A stretch of DNA of 64,000 bases from Siniperca chuatsi (Eukaryota > Chordata > Actinopteri > Centrarchiformes > Sinipercidae), in the NCBI RefSeq assembly GCF_020085105.1, contig NC_058055.1, forward strand, positions 12,936,822 through 13,000,821, given 5' to 3'. Shown piece after piece: positions 20,251-33,941 of the stretch (position 1 is the first letter of the stretch; every line of letters starts with the position of its first letter). Under the pieces are notes generated by a model. The model saw nothing but the letters and a program-made list of their open reading frames with translations, was not told the origin of the DNA and did not search any database. A program made the translations under genes and the position numbers.

Positions 20251-20654
20251 TCGAAATATCTGTTTTTCTAACATTCAATAAAGGCCATTTTTATTTTCTT
20301 AAACAGACAGTATCCATATTTTGTAAAAATTTCAATAAACAAAACAAATGCTAAATAACCATCTCACCAGCAAATTGTACATTATACAGTACAGGCAGTT
20401 ACAGCATTCAAATGGGTCTTAGTTAAAAAGTAGAATGATGCATATTTCTGTTGGCTTGTTAGTGAAGGCAAACACATTGATCCCAAATGGGAAGACAGAA
20501 GCAGAGTAAAGGAAAACGTGATAGCCAGTTTCAGTCTGTGTTTTTTATACAGACCTCAGGGGTCTGAAAATGTCCTAACACTGAGAGCTGAGTATTTTAC
20601 TGCATCAAGTAGAACAGTCATAACCACTGTTCTTCTGGCATTTACGTGTCAAAG

Positions 20655-20656
<2 letters not shown>

Positions 20657-20714
<58 letters not shown>
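20657..20714. repeat. (CT)n(CA)n compound microsatellite
   Basis: About 19 CT units pass directly into about 9 CA units, in the probable 3' UTR of DIXDC1. Confidence 0.95.
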
Positions 20715-20715
<1 letters not shown>

Positions 20716-20964
20716 AACCATAAATAGTGGGATGGTCCATTGTTCCAGTACAAAAGTCTCCTTTAAATCTCTGATGTCAAAATCACATAAACAGCATCTA
20801 TTTTTTTTAACAGGAGCAGAGACATTATCACCTCACAAGAATCTCTCTTTAAACAAATAAGAGACATAAACTTCAAAAATGTAAAGGTACAGTGACAATA
20901 TTTTACACAAATGTACAAAACAATTTCATAAAAGTAAACAAAACAATAGTGCTGCTCATCTGCA

Positions 20965-21165
20965 TTTCTACATGAACGTCAAAGAGTCAGCATCACTTCT
21001 ATTCACCGGCAGCAGTTCAGTTTGAGCATACTCTATTTACATGCATGCTGGTGTGCTACAGACTGACATTTAAGCCCTCATCGGGACTTGGGTGATATTT
21101 AGTTAAACTGGTTAGTCTGAAATACCTTCAGCTGTTTTGTTTTTTTTCTTTTTGCAATAGACTTT
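20965..21165. repeat. Shared segment A, copy in DIXDC1 3' region
   Basis: This is the second copy of the segment at 18140-18350, in the same orientation and with scattered substitutions. Confidence 0.75.
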
Positions 21166-22058
21166 TCTGTTTGGTCATCTCCAGATGACCATTACCCTAC
21201 TTCTTTTTACTGTTATCTGTTATATGTAAATAATACATAGTAGTAACTGCCATTGTAATAACAATAGAAGCTGGTATCTGCTCAGTGTATTTGTCAGCAG
21301 TAGGTCAGAATGTAGACAAAACTTGTGCAGCACTAAAACAAAATCAATCTTGTTATTTTTTTTCTCCAGACATTTCTTTCCTATTTCTTGTTATGGTAGA
21401 TAACACTGTATATTCACTTTACATTCACAATTAAGACTGAAGTAAGACCTGGGCTAAAGAACAATAGACAATACACATTTCTAACATGTAATCTGGTGGT
21501 ATTTGTTTTTAAAGACAATACTGCTTCAAAATGACTTGGTACATTTTTTCCAGTTCCTCAATACAAATCTCTGGCCTCAACTACAAGTGAAACAACAACA
21601 CTACTGTGAAACAGTTCATTCAAAACAATGTTTCTGTCTACGTTTGAGTCCAGTTTTGATACTACAGTTACAGCCTGGCAATAATAAGCACATGATGGAA
21701 ATAGCTTTTCTTTGTAAGGCACTGAGCATTACGATATTCTAGACATCACTTACAGATTAACACTGTTTCCAGAGCGAGTAGGGTTATCAGTACGGTTTAG
21801 TACCAGCTGACCAAATCTCCTGCTGACAAGTCTTACAGTATTTTGCTAATAATTTGAATCTCAAAAAGTGTCCACATGTGCCTCTGTTCTGAACAGTTGT
21901 CTCAATGGGCCTCTGGGATCAGAGTGACCAGGAGCAAAAAAGAAAAGTGTCATGGTCCCTCAGCTTGAACCTACAATGGCCTAAGAAACAAAAGATAATG
22001 CGTTGCTTACCACTGAGAGTCAGGAAAATGAAGAGAGAGATACAGAATGAACATGTTG

Positions 22059-22696
22059 TTACCTTTCCTCACCTCGGTCCTCTTCTAGCCAGGCCACTAT
22101 TTTTCCTTCCCAGCCTGGAATGATTGCTCCATCCAGGAATACCTGCACACAGACAATATCTTCATGTACTCTGCTCTTATCTTATAACTGTACTCACGTG
22201 CCATATGTATGTTGGAATGCATTTTTGCATTGAACAAGGACTATGGGTTTCATCCCCCATCTTTCAGAGTGTAGCACGAAACAGGTTAGTGCCGAATGTT
22301 GTGAGTAACAGTAACTACTGCCCCAAAACACCACAGAGTTTTCCTTCAGACTAGTGTGCACCAAGTTTACTATTAATGTCCTATTATCTAGCTATTGCCT
22401 TTTCCCCAGCCTTCTCTTACCTCTTCTTTCACAGTGCCAAACTCAGGGTCCAGGGCCTTGAAGTGGTACCTGTAGTTTCCCTCTCGATCCACAGCTGCCT
22501 TAACATCCTTGAGAGTCACCTCACCCAGCCTGTACAACGTGTACAAAAAGGCTCACTCGTCTAGATGTCTTGTGACATTTTATATTTTTTATTTATTTAA
22601 CTTTCTACCTTTGGCCTACTAGCCTAAATGTATGTGCTAGGATTATCAGCATCACTGTTGGCTGGCAACCAATGGAGTCTGTGGCGAAATTGACTT

Positions 22697-22767
<71 letters not shown>

Positions 22768-25700
22768 CCTCTTCTGTATATTGATCATGGAAGGTGTTGA
22801 GGATTTTCCAGTAAAATAAAGGATTTTAGTGGAGGCAGAAGAACCACTGTGGGATTGACAAACCTCTGTCATGAACAACAGAAACATAGTTAATAAAAGC
22901 ATATATACTCTGTGTATGCGTGCAAGTGTATTTGAGGGGTACATGTTGGAACAACTTACTTGTGCAAGGCCAGGTGTCAGAGTCTGTGTGTTGACCTTTG
23001 CGTCTTGGAGATTTCCCCCTTCCCTGCAGTATTTGGATAAATGTTGACAGCCACTCATGATTTTAAATCTCTACATTTTGTCAAAAGTAAGCCTGTCTAA
23101 TAAGATTTTACAGTATAAATCAATTTTATAGTATACTCTTTCATTGGTGCTCACTGATCAATCAATTACATGGTCAAATCTAATTTTAAAGTGGCTATTG
23201 GCTGATAATCTAACAAGTCAGTAGTTTGCAATTCAATCTTTGTCATAGCCTCAAGACTGATTTCAGTTACACAGCAGCCTCAACCATCAGTTCATGTGAC
23301 ACCACCCGGCTTTGGCTACTAACCCACAAAAGGGCCCAAGCATTAAAGTTGCTCTTTAACTCCAGTTTTTCTGACAGAAAAATCAGATTGTAAGATTCAG
23401 GTGGGTTTATGCTTGTATTTGTACCTTGTGTGTATGCAGAACATGCAGTCGGTCGATGAGTGATACTATGCCCTGCTCCAGGGTGTCCAGCGTATGGTGC
23501 TGCGGGTCGTGGTCTCTGAAGTTGTTCCTCAAACTCCTAAGTGCATCTCTGAGCAGCTGAACCTCCTCTGCCTGCTAACAGAGCACAAATACGCTGTTAA
23601 ACACAAAAAGCTTATTTTATCGAGCTGTACAGCTGTATAAAGTGCTATTTTTTGTGTACGTTAAGCATGTTCTGTCCCATGTTATTTCTTTAATTTACTA
23701 TTCTTGAAAGCTAGAATGGGGATTCTAGTGTTTCATGTGGTCAAATTATAGTATGTGGCCTAAATACTGCAAGAGAATGCGAGAGTATAGCTGTGTGATG
23801 CTTTGTTAGCACCTTAACATGTAGAACAATATAAATAGGCCCACTGACTGAACAGCCTTATCAATAGAAACAATACTTACGCCTGACATAGAGGGAGCTG
23901 GATTTCCAGAGTAAGAATATCCATTGTTTTCTGCGCCGATGGGGTTCTGAAAAAAGCACAAAGCAAAAAAGTGTTAGCTGTGTAACATATATCTGAAATC
24001 ATGACTGCCTGGTGAAGAATGGATATAAAACCTAAAAGTCAACTTTTTTTAGTGCAGAAAGAGTCAATAAAGAAACAGTACTACCTGAATGCTGTTTTTA
24101 AGCTCCAACTCTCTTTGCAATTCACTCTGCCAAAGAGACACACAATCAGACATCAAAACACACACTACCGCTAGATCTTAAAACTTAAAATATATCTAGT
24201 CCATGCCTTAGATTATTAAAGTTTATTGAATAAGTGAAGCAGGAAACAAGTAAATGTACACTTGTGCTTTAAGTATATTCTCCTGCATCAAAGTAATATT
24301 TATTTGGTATTAATTTGCTGATAAAAGCTTAAGTAAAAAAACTTTTGGTCTGAGATTTTCCCTCATAGCATTGAGCTGGACAGAACATTTTGAGCCCCCT
24401 GTAGTTTGTTGGCTAACATACCTGCTTTTTCTGGCCTTCTTCAAGCTTGTGTTTGAGTTGCTGCAGCAGTCTGTCCTTCTGTCCGATCTCCTTCTGCACC
24501 CAATCAACCAAAGAGAAAAGGTGAGGTTCATTATTTAGCACAAACTCAACAAACAGATGCTGTGTAAAAAAAGTAGGGACGATTAGACTAAGTTAAAGCA
24601 GACCATTAAAAGAGAGGGATTGGAGTGTGTCACCTTGCATTCGCCCCATAGCCTGTTACATTCCTCCAGCTTCCACTGTAGCTCTGCCTATAGCACATTT
24701 TTATAGACAGGGGGGGGGGCAATACACACTCAAAATAAACAGTGTGAAATTTTTAACACAGTGTTTTGAAGATTTTACATTCACTTTAATAAAAACAGAC
24801 TTGCGTATGAGACTATTTCGTACGTTCTGGTTGTTGAGTTCATCCTTTGTCATGCTGGCTCTGAGAAGCTCTTGCTTCATCTGCAGTATTGATGCCTCCT
24901 GAGTGCACAGCCTCTGCTGCTGGGCATCCTGCACATTTACAAACCAACAGAAAGTCAATACCATAGCCAGCAACTTTTCTACAATACAACTAGAATTATA
25001 TTCAACGGAGTAATACGATCATTAACTGCAGATCTGGCTTTGTCTTACCTTGACTCCCTGCAGGTTTCTCATCTCCTGCTTACAGCGCAACAGTTCCCTC
25101 TAAAGAAAACAGCAAACAACACACTTTAATTTAAATATCAAACACAGTGTGCATTCCACGAGTTTATTCTGTCAGTAATAAGACAAGTGTGTATTTTGTC
25201 CTAACAAAATATGAAAAGAATATATTGACAGTTTAAAAAGAAAACTAATTATTTACCTTCAGCTCCTGGGCTTCCACCATACTCTGATCCAAACGGCTGC
25301 GGATGACTACCTGGAAAGAGAAAGAAAAAAGGTGATGTGTGTGAGAACCACAATGGACTGAGTAAGAAGGGAAACTGATACCCGTGTCACCCTCTGACAC
25401 ACACATAAGCATGCACACACACAAACCCACAGTTAAGAAAAAGAAATGTGATCTGCGCTGAACACAAAGAGCTGGTGAAACAGAGCAAAGAGGAGTGTGA
25501 CACAGAAAAGAGAGAGAGCAGACAGAGAAGGGAAGAAAAAGGGATGAAAAACTAAAAAATAAAAGGAGAGACTATCACTACCAGTTGCTGTTCAGTGCTG
25601 CCTTGGTCCAAACTCAAAGACACATCCTGCTCATCCTCAGGCAGCGAACCATGCAGTAGCAGGGCCTTAAAAACACAAAGGGTACAACATGTGATGCCAG

Positions 25701-28700
25701 TTTGTACTTTGGCGTGAACCCGCTGTGTTAAAGCAGTTAAAGCTGGTAGGTTGGTAGATGATATAATAAGCACAGCATAACTTATGTTATGAATTGGCGC
25801 TATATAAATTAAATTGAATTGAATCCCCCCCCGCACAGATACTGCAACCAACCAGTAGGAGTCAACAGTGGAGCAACACAGACATGATCTTACACCAGCT
25901 TCCATAACCAAAAACACTGCCCATTAAACCAGAAGCATTACTGACAGGAATTTAACCTTGAACCTGGAGCTTTTTCCCATGTAGTTCTTTTAAAGACAGA
26001 TCTCAAAAACACCTGAGGAATGCTTTTACTACACATACTAACATGACTCCTAACGTCAGTATTCGTGCTCGGTTTATTTACCAGCTCTATTTTTTTTTTA
26101 CCTATGTCACGATGTGAGAAAATACATAATATACATTCAGCACTTAAACTTCAATATGGAAGTCAAAAAAAAAAGGACAACACTAGATGGGTTACCAGAA
26201 TCTAACTCAAACCTCAATATGCTTTTACCTGTAAAGCAGACACCATTTTACGTGTCTCCTGCACCTCCATCTCCAAAGTTTCACTGAGAGAATCTTCCCA
26301 CACCGTCTCCGCTACAGAATGACATGACTCGGCTACATGCACACAGATGTACACACACACAACACAGGGTTACACAAGTCCAACGGTAAATCATGAGGTT
26401 TACTAATCAAATGACATGCCGGTTTGTGAACCGGACAGAACTCACCACTGATCTCCTGTTGTTGCCGGTCGTCCTGCTGTCGGTCTGAGTGGCTACTGGG
26501 TGGAGGTGTTGGAGATGACAGTGGACTGACGGAGCTGAGGCTCGAGGAGGACAAAACACTGATTAATCAATTTATTCCAGAGAAGCATGGGGGTGTGTGC
26601 ATGTAAACACTTATAAGCAAAAACACATACAAACATGCAGTGCAAATATAGTATGCAATGTGCTCCTACATATTACTTTGACCTGGCTGAGACCTGGACA
26701 TCTCGATTTGTTGTAATATACTTGTAGTAATATAGAACGCTAAGTAAAACTGTCACTCTGAATACATGTCCCACTGAAGCCCAGTCTCAGTAGTGATAGG
26801 AAACAAAGACATTCACCAAAATCAAAGTGACTGTTTTCATAAACAACTTATAAATGGAAATGGACACACAGTGTCTCTTGCAAGTAATGCTCCTTTTATT
26901 GAAATTCTGACTCGGATGGAGGGCTTGTAAGAAAGGAAAGGAAAGGAAAGGAAAGGAAAGGAAAGGAGACAGACAGAAAAAAGTAACACATGATAATGAC
27001 ACATATTTTCTCAAATCCTAACTTACCAAAAGAAGCCCTTAATCCTTGCATGTCTCTGCAAATCAAAGCACGGTGCATACGGGCGCTACACTTAATTTAC
27101 AGTCTATTTTCACGTTAGTGTACCGTAGTAATTGTTATGGTTATGGTAAAAGAAGCATAAACTCACACACACTTGCACAGGAATCCGCACACACACACTG
27201 CCTAACAGTGTCTGGTCTTACCATTTAATCTGCGTCCCCCCCATAGTGGGCTACAGGTTGTTTAAACTGTGCATAATACTTCCAAGGAGCCTAAGTTCCA
27301 CCCCGCATGTGGGTCTCTGGCTTCAGCATCTCGACAAACTCATGACAGTGTGTGATTCTCCTCCCTCTGACACACCCCGCCCCTCGCCCTCCAGCTAGCT
27401 AGCACGGCAACCAATGCAGCAGACACTGCATAGCATCTCTCACTTAATTAAGCTACATACACTGTATGTGATGGCAGCATCAGATCGTTACAGCTCTGTT
27501 GAATCCAAACGAAACCACATCATCATTCTACAAATAATCAATGCATGCACCATTATAAAAAGATACATGTCACACATGTCACATTAAAGCACACACAAAT
27601 AATGATGCTAAAAAAGAACACCACAGAGGATAACTTCAAACCGGACATGTGATTGGAGAGGATAAAGACTTTCTTTTTTCATTCATCTGCCTGTGTTTTG
27701 CCCAGATGTCTATGAACTACCACACACACACACATACACGGCAGGGTGAAGTTTGGAGTACTAAAACCAAAGTCATATGCTCTGTCAGGCAGTGAGCCAC
27801 ACACACGTACACACAGGCACAAATAAACCACAGAATGTAGTCTACTGTTTCCAAAGCTTGAATGATAAGATGGCAGATAACAGAGAACTTCCATAAAATT
27901 AACTGCCGGCAAAACTGTACAGTATAAATAGCAACAAAGTGGAGTTTGTTTTCTCCCAAAAACCAAACAACATTGAGCTAAAATACCTTTTTTTCAAGAT
28001 GTACAAATAGCAAGTTTAATTACATAATTATACCGCTTGTCCTTAGGCCACTAAACTGCAGCAACCTCCTTCATGAATTTATGCCAGCAAAGCCAACATG
28101 GTTTTAAGGAAGGTTTTAGTTTTATCATTTCTATAGCCTATTATCACAGCCCTGTGTTATTTAAAAATGTACTTTTCCACTGAATATATGTTTACCTGAA
28201 CCAACATATTGTATAATGTCTATTACATTACATTTAGAATGCACAGAAAAGGACACAAAAAAACCTAGATTATGTATGTATGTATGTATGTATGTATGTA
28301 TGTATGTATGCTGTTTTATCTCACAGTTAAGGAAATGTACAGTACATGCATTTGCTATAGACCATTTCATTCCAATTTCAATTCAATTCCAACTACTAAA
28401 TTCTATGATTCACTGCATGACTATTTAATTATTATGAGAAACTTGAGCTTGTGTAAGATTACCTGCTAGGCTGAGGATTGTCCTGTTCATCCGGAGATCC
28501 TCTTTCATACTGCTCAACCAGCGCACGAACACACACACTCTTTTCCATATCCAGCCCCCAGCCACTGAAAGATGACAGATAAAGCAGAGGTTATTTATTC
28601 ATAAATAAGATCTGGCATACAGTTTTAATAACAGATATATAGACGAGCCTTATTTCAGCAGTTGTGAGGATGGTAATTTGGTAATTGGTGTTTGTCCACC

Positions 28701-31700
28701 AGAGGACAGCAAAGACTACACATGTATCATATACATGTACATAACAAATGAGAGCTGTGGCAGAGAACATTTGGATATTACAAAAAGATGGTGGCAGGGG
28801 TTTGTGGGGGACAAGGGTTTGTGTCTATGTTTATGATTATTGCAGCCAGCATACCTGTGGATACGTGCGGCACGTGCAGGCTGTGAGGCATCAAGTCGTG
28901 CTGATGCCAGGGCGGCAGCGGCACCTTGTGCTAATGCAACCGTGGAGAGAGGGTTGTGGCTGGCAGAACCTCTTGACAAACCCCTCCCACTTCCAGAAGC
29001 AGCCCTGCTATTGGCTGAGGGTTTGAAGTGGGCTGCCAGCGCCAGAATTATCCTCATTACAGATTTCAGATTACCATCGACAATGTCTGCAGATAGAAAG
29101 GGAACATATGTCCCTCAGTAATTAACTAAACTTGAACAGTATTTGCCACATACGGTGTTAACATGGGATAGCAGCTTTATAACAGAAACCATGACATGAA
29201 GATTTTTTTTTTTTAGATTGCACAGAATCTGGTGTGAAACAAAGTTGTCATGCACATGATCACTGTTTCCCTGGTAAGTGACACACTGCTTGAGCATGTG
29301 GAGAAATACTGTATGTATTTGTTACAATCGGAACTATAAAATTTTTATGTGCTTAAAGCTTTGAGGTCAATAAAATCTCTGACTACAATACAGGGTCAGC
29401 AACCAGAAAAGGTTAGGAACACTTATTCTAAAAATGAGGAGAAAGAGAGCAAGAAAACACTAGATTTTCTGTGATTTACCTCTTGCAGATATGTGTGTCA
29501 TACGTATGTGTCTGGAGGAAATGAACTGCAAGACTTGCTCCACATTCTTCCTGCTTTCTTCTTTGTTTTGTGGCGCGACATACACTCCCTCCAGCACTTC
29601 CCCGGCTGCCGATTTGAAGATTTAAAAGAGAGAAAAAAACAATAATTTAGAAAAATTTACACAATGTTACATTTGAACATTTTTATAACAGGACTGTGTT
29701 ATTGCCCAAATGTCAGTCAGTGTGTATACAGGCATGAGTGAGAATGTGTTACAGACATCATTTCATAGTTGGTACCACTGCATAGCATTCATCTTAAACC
29801 TGACAAATTCAGATTTGTAGTTGATCAGTTCAATGATGACAATATAATCTGGTAAAAAAAACACTTATTTCTTGTGGAATTATCAACTAATACTGCAATA
29901 TTGCACGTAATGGTGTAAAGAGTTTCGCTACGGGGATCAATAAAGTATTTCTGATTCTGAGCATCAAAAGCTGAGGAGCTGAGGAGCATGAACAACAACC
30001 AGAAGAAGTTTGTGGTTCTCTTTAAAATGTGTGCTTGGTACTGACTATTTTGGATAATTGGTAAATGAATTTAAAATCTTGTTGTTGCATTTCATAATAT
30101 TATGCTAATCTGTATAATATTTAAATATAAATGATTGCATTTAAAAAGAAGAGAGGGAATATTCTTTATATTTACAGAATTCCATGAACAAAGTGTCTCT
30201 ATTGTTCACACTTCAATTTTTTTAGTTCATTCTTACAATGTCATAGTTACAGCGGATTACCATAGACTGTCAACTTCAAAGAATCTGACATGCTGTGACC
30301 ATTCAAGGCACAAGCTGAGGTATCCTGCATTATGACTGAACCAATTCATATTAGGACAACAATGTTAGGACATTCTTACATTTACATAATATGTTTGAAT
30401 GGAAATACTAATCCATATGGAATTTGACATCTTGCTGTGCATCCACATACATGAGATCATCATTTTTTAGCAAAGCTTTAAAAACCATAGTGAAGCTATT
30501 AGGTCATTTTTCTTTATTTCATTAGAGAAGTAACATTGAAGGAAATGCATCTCAGGTAGTTCTAACTGAAAGGTGAAACATTATTAATAAGGATGTAAAT
30601 AAGGGCTTATTGAATTTTTTTGACAGAGTTGTGTAATATTGTCAATAGTTGATGGTAAGACTGCTGTGGATGGGGAGATGAGGCACTCAGGTGGCTCTTT
30701 CTTCCCAGACTCCAGGCCTAATGTAGCCTTTGGCATGGAAATTGGCGTGACATTGAACTGGTGACAAATACAAAATGTTTCGTTTGACAGTCTTCCTCCA
30801 GTATTCCTACACCACGTGCGCCATTTGTGTGTGTAAATGTGTATGAGTGTACTTACCAACTATCTCTATTAGTTGTGTGAGCACCACCCCATCCTGCAGA
30901 TCATGCCTGAGGTCTGTGATAGCCTTCAGGCCTGGTTTCCTCTTCAGCTGAGAGTTCACCCAGGAAACATAAGCAGCCAGCTGCTGCTGCAATCCATCAA
31001 TCAGATGCACACAAATCCAATAAACCACAGACTAACACATGCACGAACACACAGCTTAGAGTGGGGCCCAAATAAGGCTGAGACCATGGCATAACAAATG
31101 AGTTCCTTTGTTTATTGTATTGGAAAGGGAGAGAGGGGGCAGGGTCAGTCTATTGTCCCACTGCCTATTAAATGTTACTTTTGTTATGAAGGTCAATTAT
31201 ATAATTTCGTGTTCAGCCCAGAGTTCGTGGTTCAGCATTCTTCCCCTGTGTTTCACACAGTTACTCTACCTTTACCGGTCCCGTTCAGTCACGTGACAGC
31301 CCGTTGTCCGGGATACGTTACAAAGAACGCCCGTTTTGAACACAACAGAGACAATTTCGCTTAACGCTTAGCGTTACCTAATAATGATGTTCGGCTTGTT
31401 TACGGCTTTTTAAAAGTCATAATAAAGCTACTTGGTAATCTTATTTCCTGACAACCATTGCACTTAACGTTATTGCTAGCTTTAACGCCTGCTACCTAAC
31501 TATATAGCTAGAATTCATGGTTTCTGGTCGTGATTACATATTAGCGTCAACGTGAACTTAGTTGGACAAACTACAGAAATTCTACCTAAAGTTATGGCAC
31601 TTTATTTTTTGCTAGTCTTTTAGATGGTTAGCAAATTTAACTGGCCCCCGCTTGCTAAATTACAGCTAACCTAACTTTACAAACATTTACATTAATAACA

Positions 31701-31778
31701 CTAGGTAAACGTTACCTCATTAAAGCCCCCATGAAGAACCTCATCCAGCAAACTTCCTCTAGAAAGTGAGGCGATCAT
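22059..31778 (-). CDS. dixdc1: Dixin (DIX domain-containing 1), Wnt pathway and actin-linked protein
   Basis: Dixin promotes Wnt/beta-catenin signalling by pairing its DIX domain with those of Dishevelled and Axin; the long form also binds actin. Exons 31778-31716 ([15 protein letters not shown]), 30986-30857, 29605-29480 and 29086-28855 encode the calponin homology domain; [26 protein letters not shown] and [20 protein letters not shown] are diagnostic. Exons 28564-28463, 26540-26446 and 26332-26229 follow. About nine short exons between 25667 and 23425 then encode a coiled coil ([46 protein letters not shown]). Exons about 23021-22958, 22865-22769, about 22530-22427 and 22142-22059 complete the linker and DIX domain ([42 protein letters not shown]). 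Phases checked at the N-terminal and DIX exons are consistent. Which teleost paralogue this is cannot be decided here. Confidence 0.95.
22700..22764. repeat. (CA)n microsatellite abutting a DIXDC1 splice donor
   Basis: About 32 CA units. On the minus strand the donor after position 22769 reads GTTAGTGTGTG and runs straight into the GT tract. Confidence 0.95.
25785..25835. repeat. SINE/LINE tail fragment
   Basis: GGCGCTATATAAATTAAATTGAATTGAA is the typical 3' tail of several fish retroposons. Only the tail is recognisable. It lies in a DIXDC1 intron. Confidence 0.45.
26934..26968. repeat. (GGAAA)n microsatellite
   Basis: About seven GGAAA pentamers in a DIXDC1 intron. Confidence 0.9.
27222..27244 (-). 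CDS. dixdc1: Candidate alternative first exon of DIXDC1 (short isoform)
   Basis: The minus strand reads ATG, then codons for MGGTQIK plus two bases, then the donor GGTAAGACC. The two leftover bases join the exon starting at 26540 in the same phase used by the long form, giving [17 protein letters not shown]. Isoforms of this gene lacking the calponin homology domain are known in vertebrates, so an internal promoter upstream of about 27250 is a reasonable inference. No transcript evidence is available here. Confidence 0.6.
28272..28312. repeat. (GTAT)n microsatellite
   Basis: About ten TATG/GTAT tetramers in a DIXDC1 intron. Confidence 0.9.
29905..29960 (+). repeat. Retroposon 3' tail
   Basis: The string CTACGGGGATCAATAAAGTA followed by TTTCTGATTCTGA matches the 3' end common to many fish LINE and SINE copies. 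The upstream part is not recognisable. Confidence 0.5.
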
Positions 31779-32000
31779 CTTTTAACTCGAAAACCCATTT
31801 AAGCTAGCTAGCTGGCTAGCTTCATTGACTCTCACACGACTCGCCTGAAACCACGGACAGGCACCAGTTACTAGCTACTGCTGTTCTCTAGCAAACGTCA
31901 ACAAACCGAGACAATTGATGGATCGGAAGCGACGACTACCGTTACTCTGGCTGGGAGACCGGTGTCAAGACACCGAAACATATTCACATACATGACTTCC
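31779..32000 (-). promoter_or_regulatory. Probable DIXDC1 long-form promoter and 5' UTR
   Basis: The sequence immediately upstream of the first DIXDC1 codon has locally raised CG dinucleotides near 31840-31990 and tandem GCTAGCTAGCTGGCTAGC at about 31803-31820. The transcription start cannot be placed. Confidence 0.35.
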
Positions 32001-32089
32001 GGCAGCAGGTTTCAGAATAAAACTGCATTTGAGGACTTCCGGAATTCATAGAGTTCGTAAGAGTTTAGATTAGCTTCTCTTTGCCTAAA

Positions 32090-32590
32090 ACTTTGTTAGC
32101 AATAAACAAGCCCATGGAAGCGTATACTGGACTATATTCAAATGATAATGTAAACTTGAAAATGAAAATGTAATTCCACAATAGCATTTTAATTTTCACA
32201 TATGTATGTGTTATTTGAGTAAAAGTTAAAATGCAATAATCCAATGTTCATTTTCACATACTTATGTGGGTTCTATGACTATATTAAAATTAAAATGGAA
32301 AAGCAGTTTGACATTTAATTTTCTAAGTTGTAACCCACTGTACAGTGGACAAACATTTAAGTCAAAATGAAATTAAATTTTCTAACAATTTGAAAACGAA
32401 AATGAAAACTGCATTTGACATTTCATTTTCAAAGACTTAACCTGCTATACAGTGGACAATATTCAAATGCAATTAGCAAAACAGTGCCCCCAGTAATTGC
32501 ATTTACATATCACCATGCTCTTTTGGTGTCTAAATGAAAATGAAAATGAGCCTATGTCACACAATGGGATTTAAAGTTTTAGTTTTATAA
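32090..32590. repeat. Degenerate AT-rich internal repeats
   Basis: The words GAAAATGAAAATG and TACAGTGGACAA/TACTGGACTATATTCAAATG recur near 32115, 32340 and 32445, suggesting a decayed tandem or dispersed element. From 32600 to 33940, between DIXDC1 and CFAP54, I see no gene. Confidence 0.4.
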
Positions 32591-33941
32591 AGGTAGCATA
32601 CATGTGTAAGTGAAAAGCCACCATTCAGAACTGATTTGTTTTTTATAACTAACCATAGCTATCTAATTTTTTGTCATTAAAAATGAAGCATTATAGGCTT
32701 CAGCTACAATCCATTATCATTATGTAAACAAATATGTAGCCCCACCACCAAAATGAACCTGAAATGTGTTTCGCAGATCTTTTAATACACAATTTGACAC
32801 TAGACAGCAGCCAAGTCTCATTTAGTAATGTTTTCTGTTACTGTGAATGGTTTGTTTGCATCTGTGATGCCTATACACATTAGTGATGGAGATTATATTG
32901 TATATAATTATACACAACAGAAGAATGGAATAATGTCATTGGGATAATGTGTAGGTGTATCATGAAGTGTCATTTAAAACTACCCACTAACATTGAATTA
33001 CAAAAGGGGTAATAAGGTTTTAAGTACCATTGAGTGTATTTTGCCCAATAATTTATTTTATCTGTAGTATTAGCATTTTATTTTTGACATATATTACTTT
33101 GTAATGGTTCTGAACCTGACAACTTGCCTGGGCTTCACTGTACAATGTCAATGTCCACAAAATCTGTTTAAATTTTCACATCACAGATGTGCAGGATTCC
33201 TTATCTGACAGGATTAAGAGGGTAGATTTGTCTAAAATCTCAATACTTTTACTAGAAGTCACTGTATTATGATCACCATGGATAGTGTATTACAGAACTC
33301 CTGCATATTCATCATTAAACATTTTTGTGTGTATTTTTAGAGTTGTTTGACCCCGATACTGCAATTTGAATCTATCAACCAATTTTAACTTATTCGCACC
33401 TTCATTCAAGATCTATGTTAACAGACGTTTGTTTTTTCCCAGTTTATCGTGTAGTTGGGATTATTTTATGTTGGGGATCATTCGATTTTGTTTGACCCAA
33501 AGGTATACATATTAAAGATGCAATGGATTCCATAGATACTGTTAAAAGGCCAGTTTTCCATGCAGTGCAACAGGTAGAATCATCATCAACATCATCATTT
33601 TCAACTCTAGACAATGACAACTTATAGTAACTGAAAATATTCATAACATATGCATTCTTTACATTAACATCGTTCAGTCTATCAAACTGTAACCAGAGAT
33701 TCCAGGTCCAGTTATTATTTGTATTCAATTGTCTTTATTATAAATATCCATTGCAATACCCTATTAACAAATACACTACTTCAGTTCTTAATTGCTAAGT
33801 TTCTTGTCTCATTGTACCAGGTTACCCACAACTTTCTGGCTCGCTTTAATAAAACAAGCTCCTCAGGAACTCTATGTCTCTCAATAGGCACAAGACTAGG
33901 AGTGCGAAGCGCAACACATAATGAGTGTCATTCTATTCTGG

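Noticed and set aside
27007-27054. A possible extra DIXDC1 exon (acceptor TTTGCAG, donor GGTAAGTTAGG)
   Set aside because: Its phase does not fit between the exons at 28463 and 26540, which join in frame directly.
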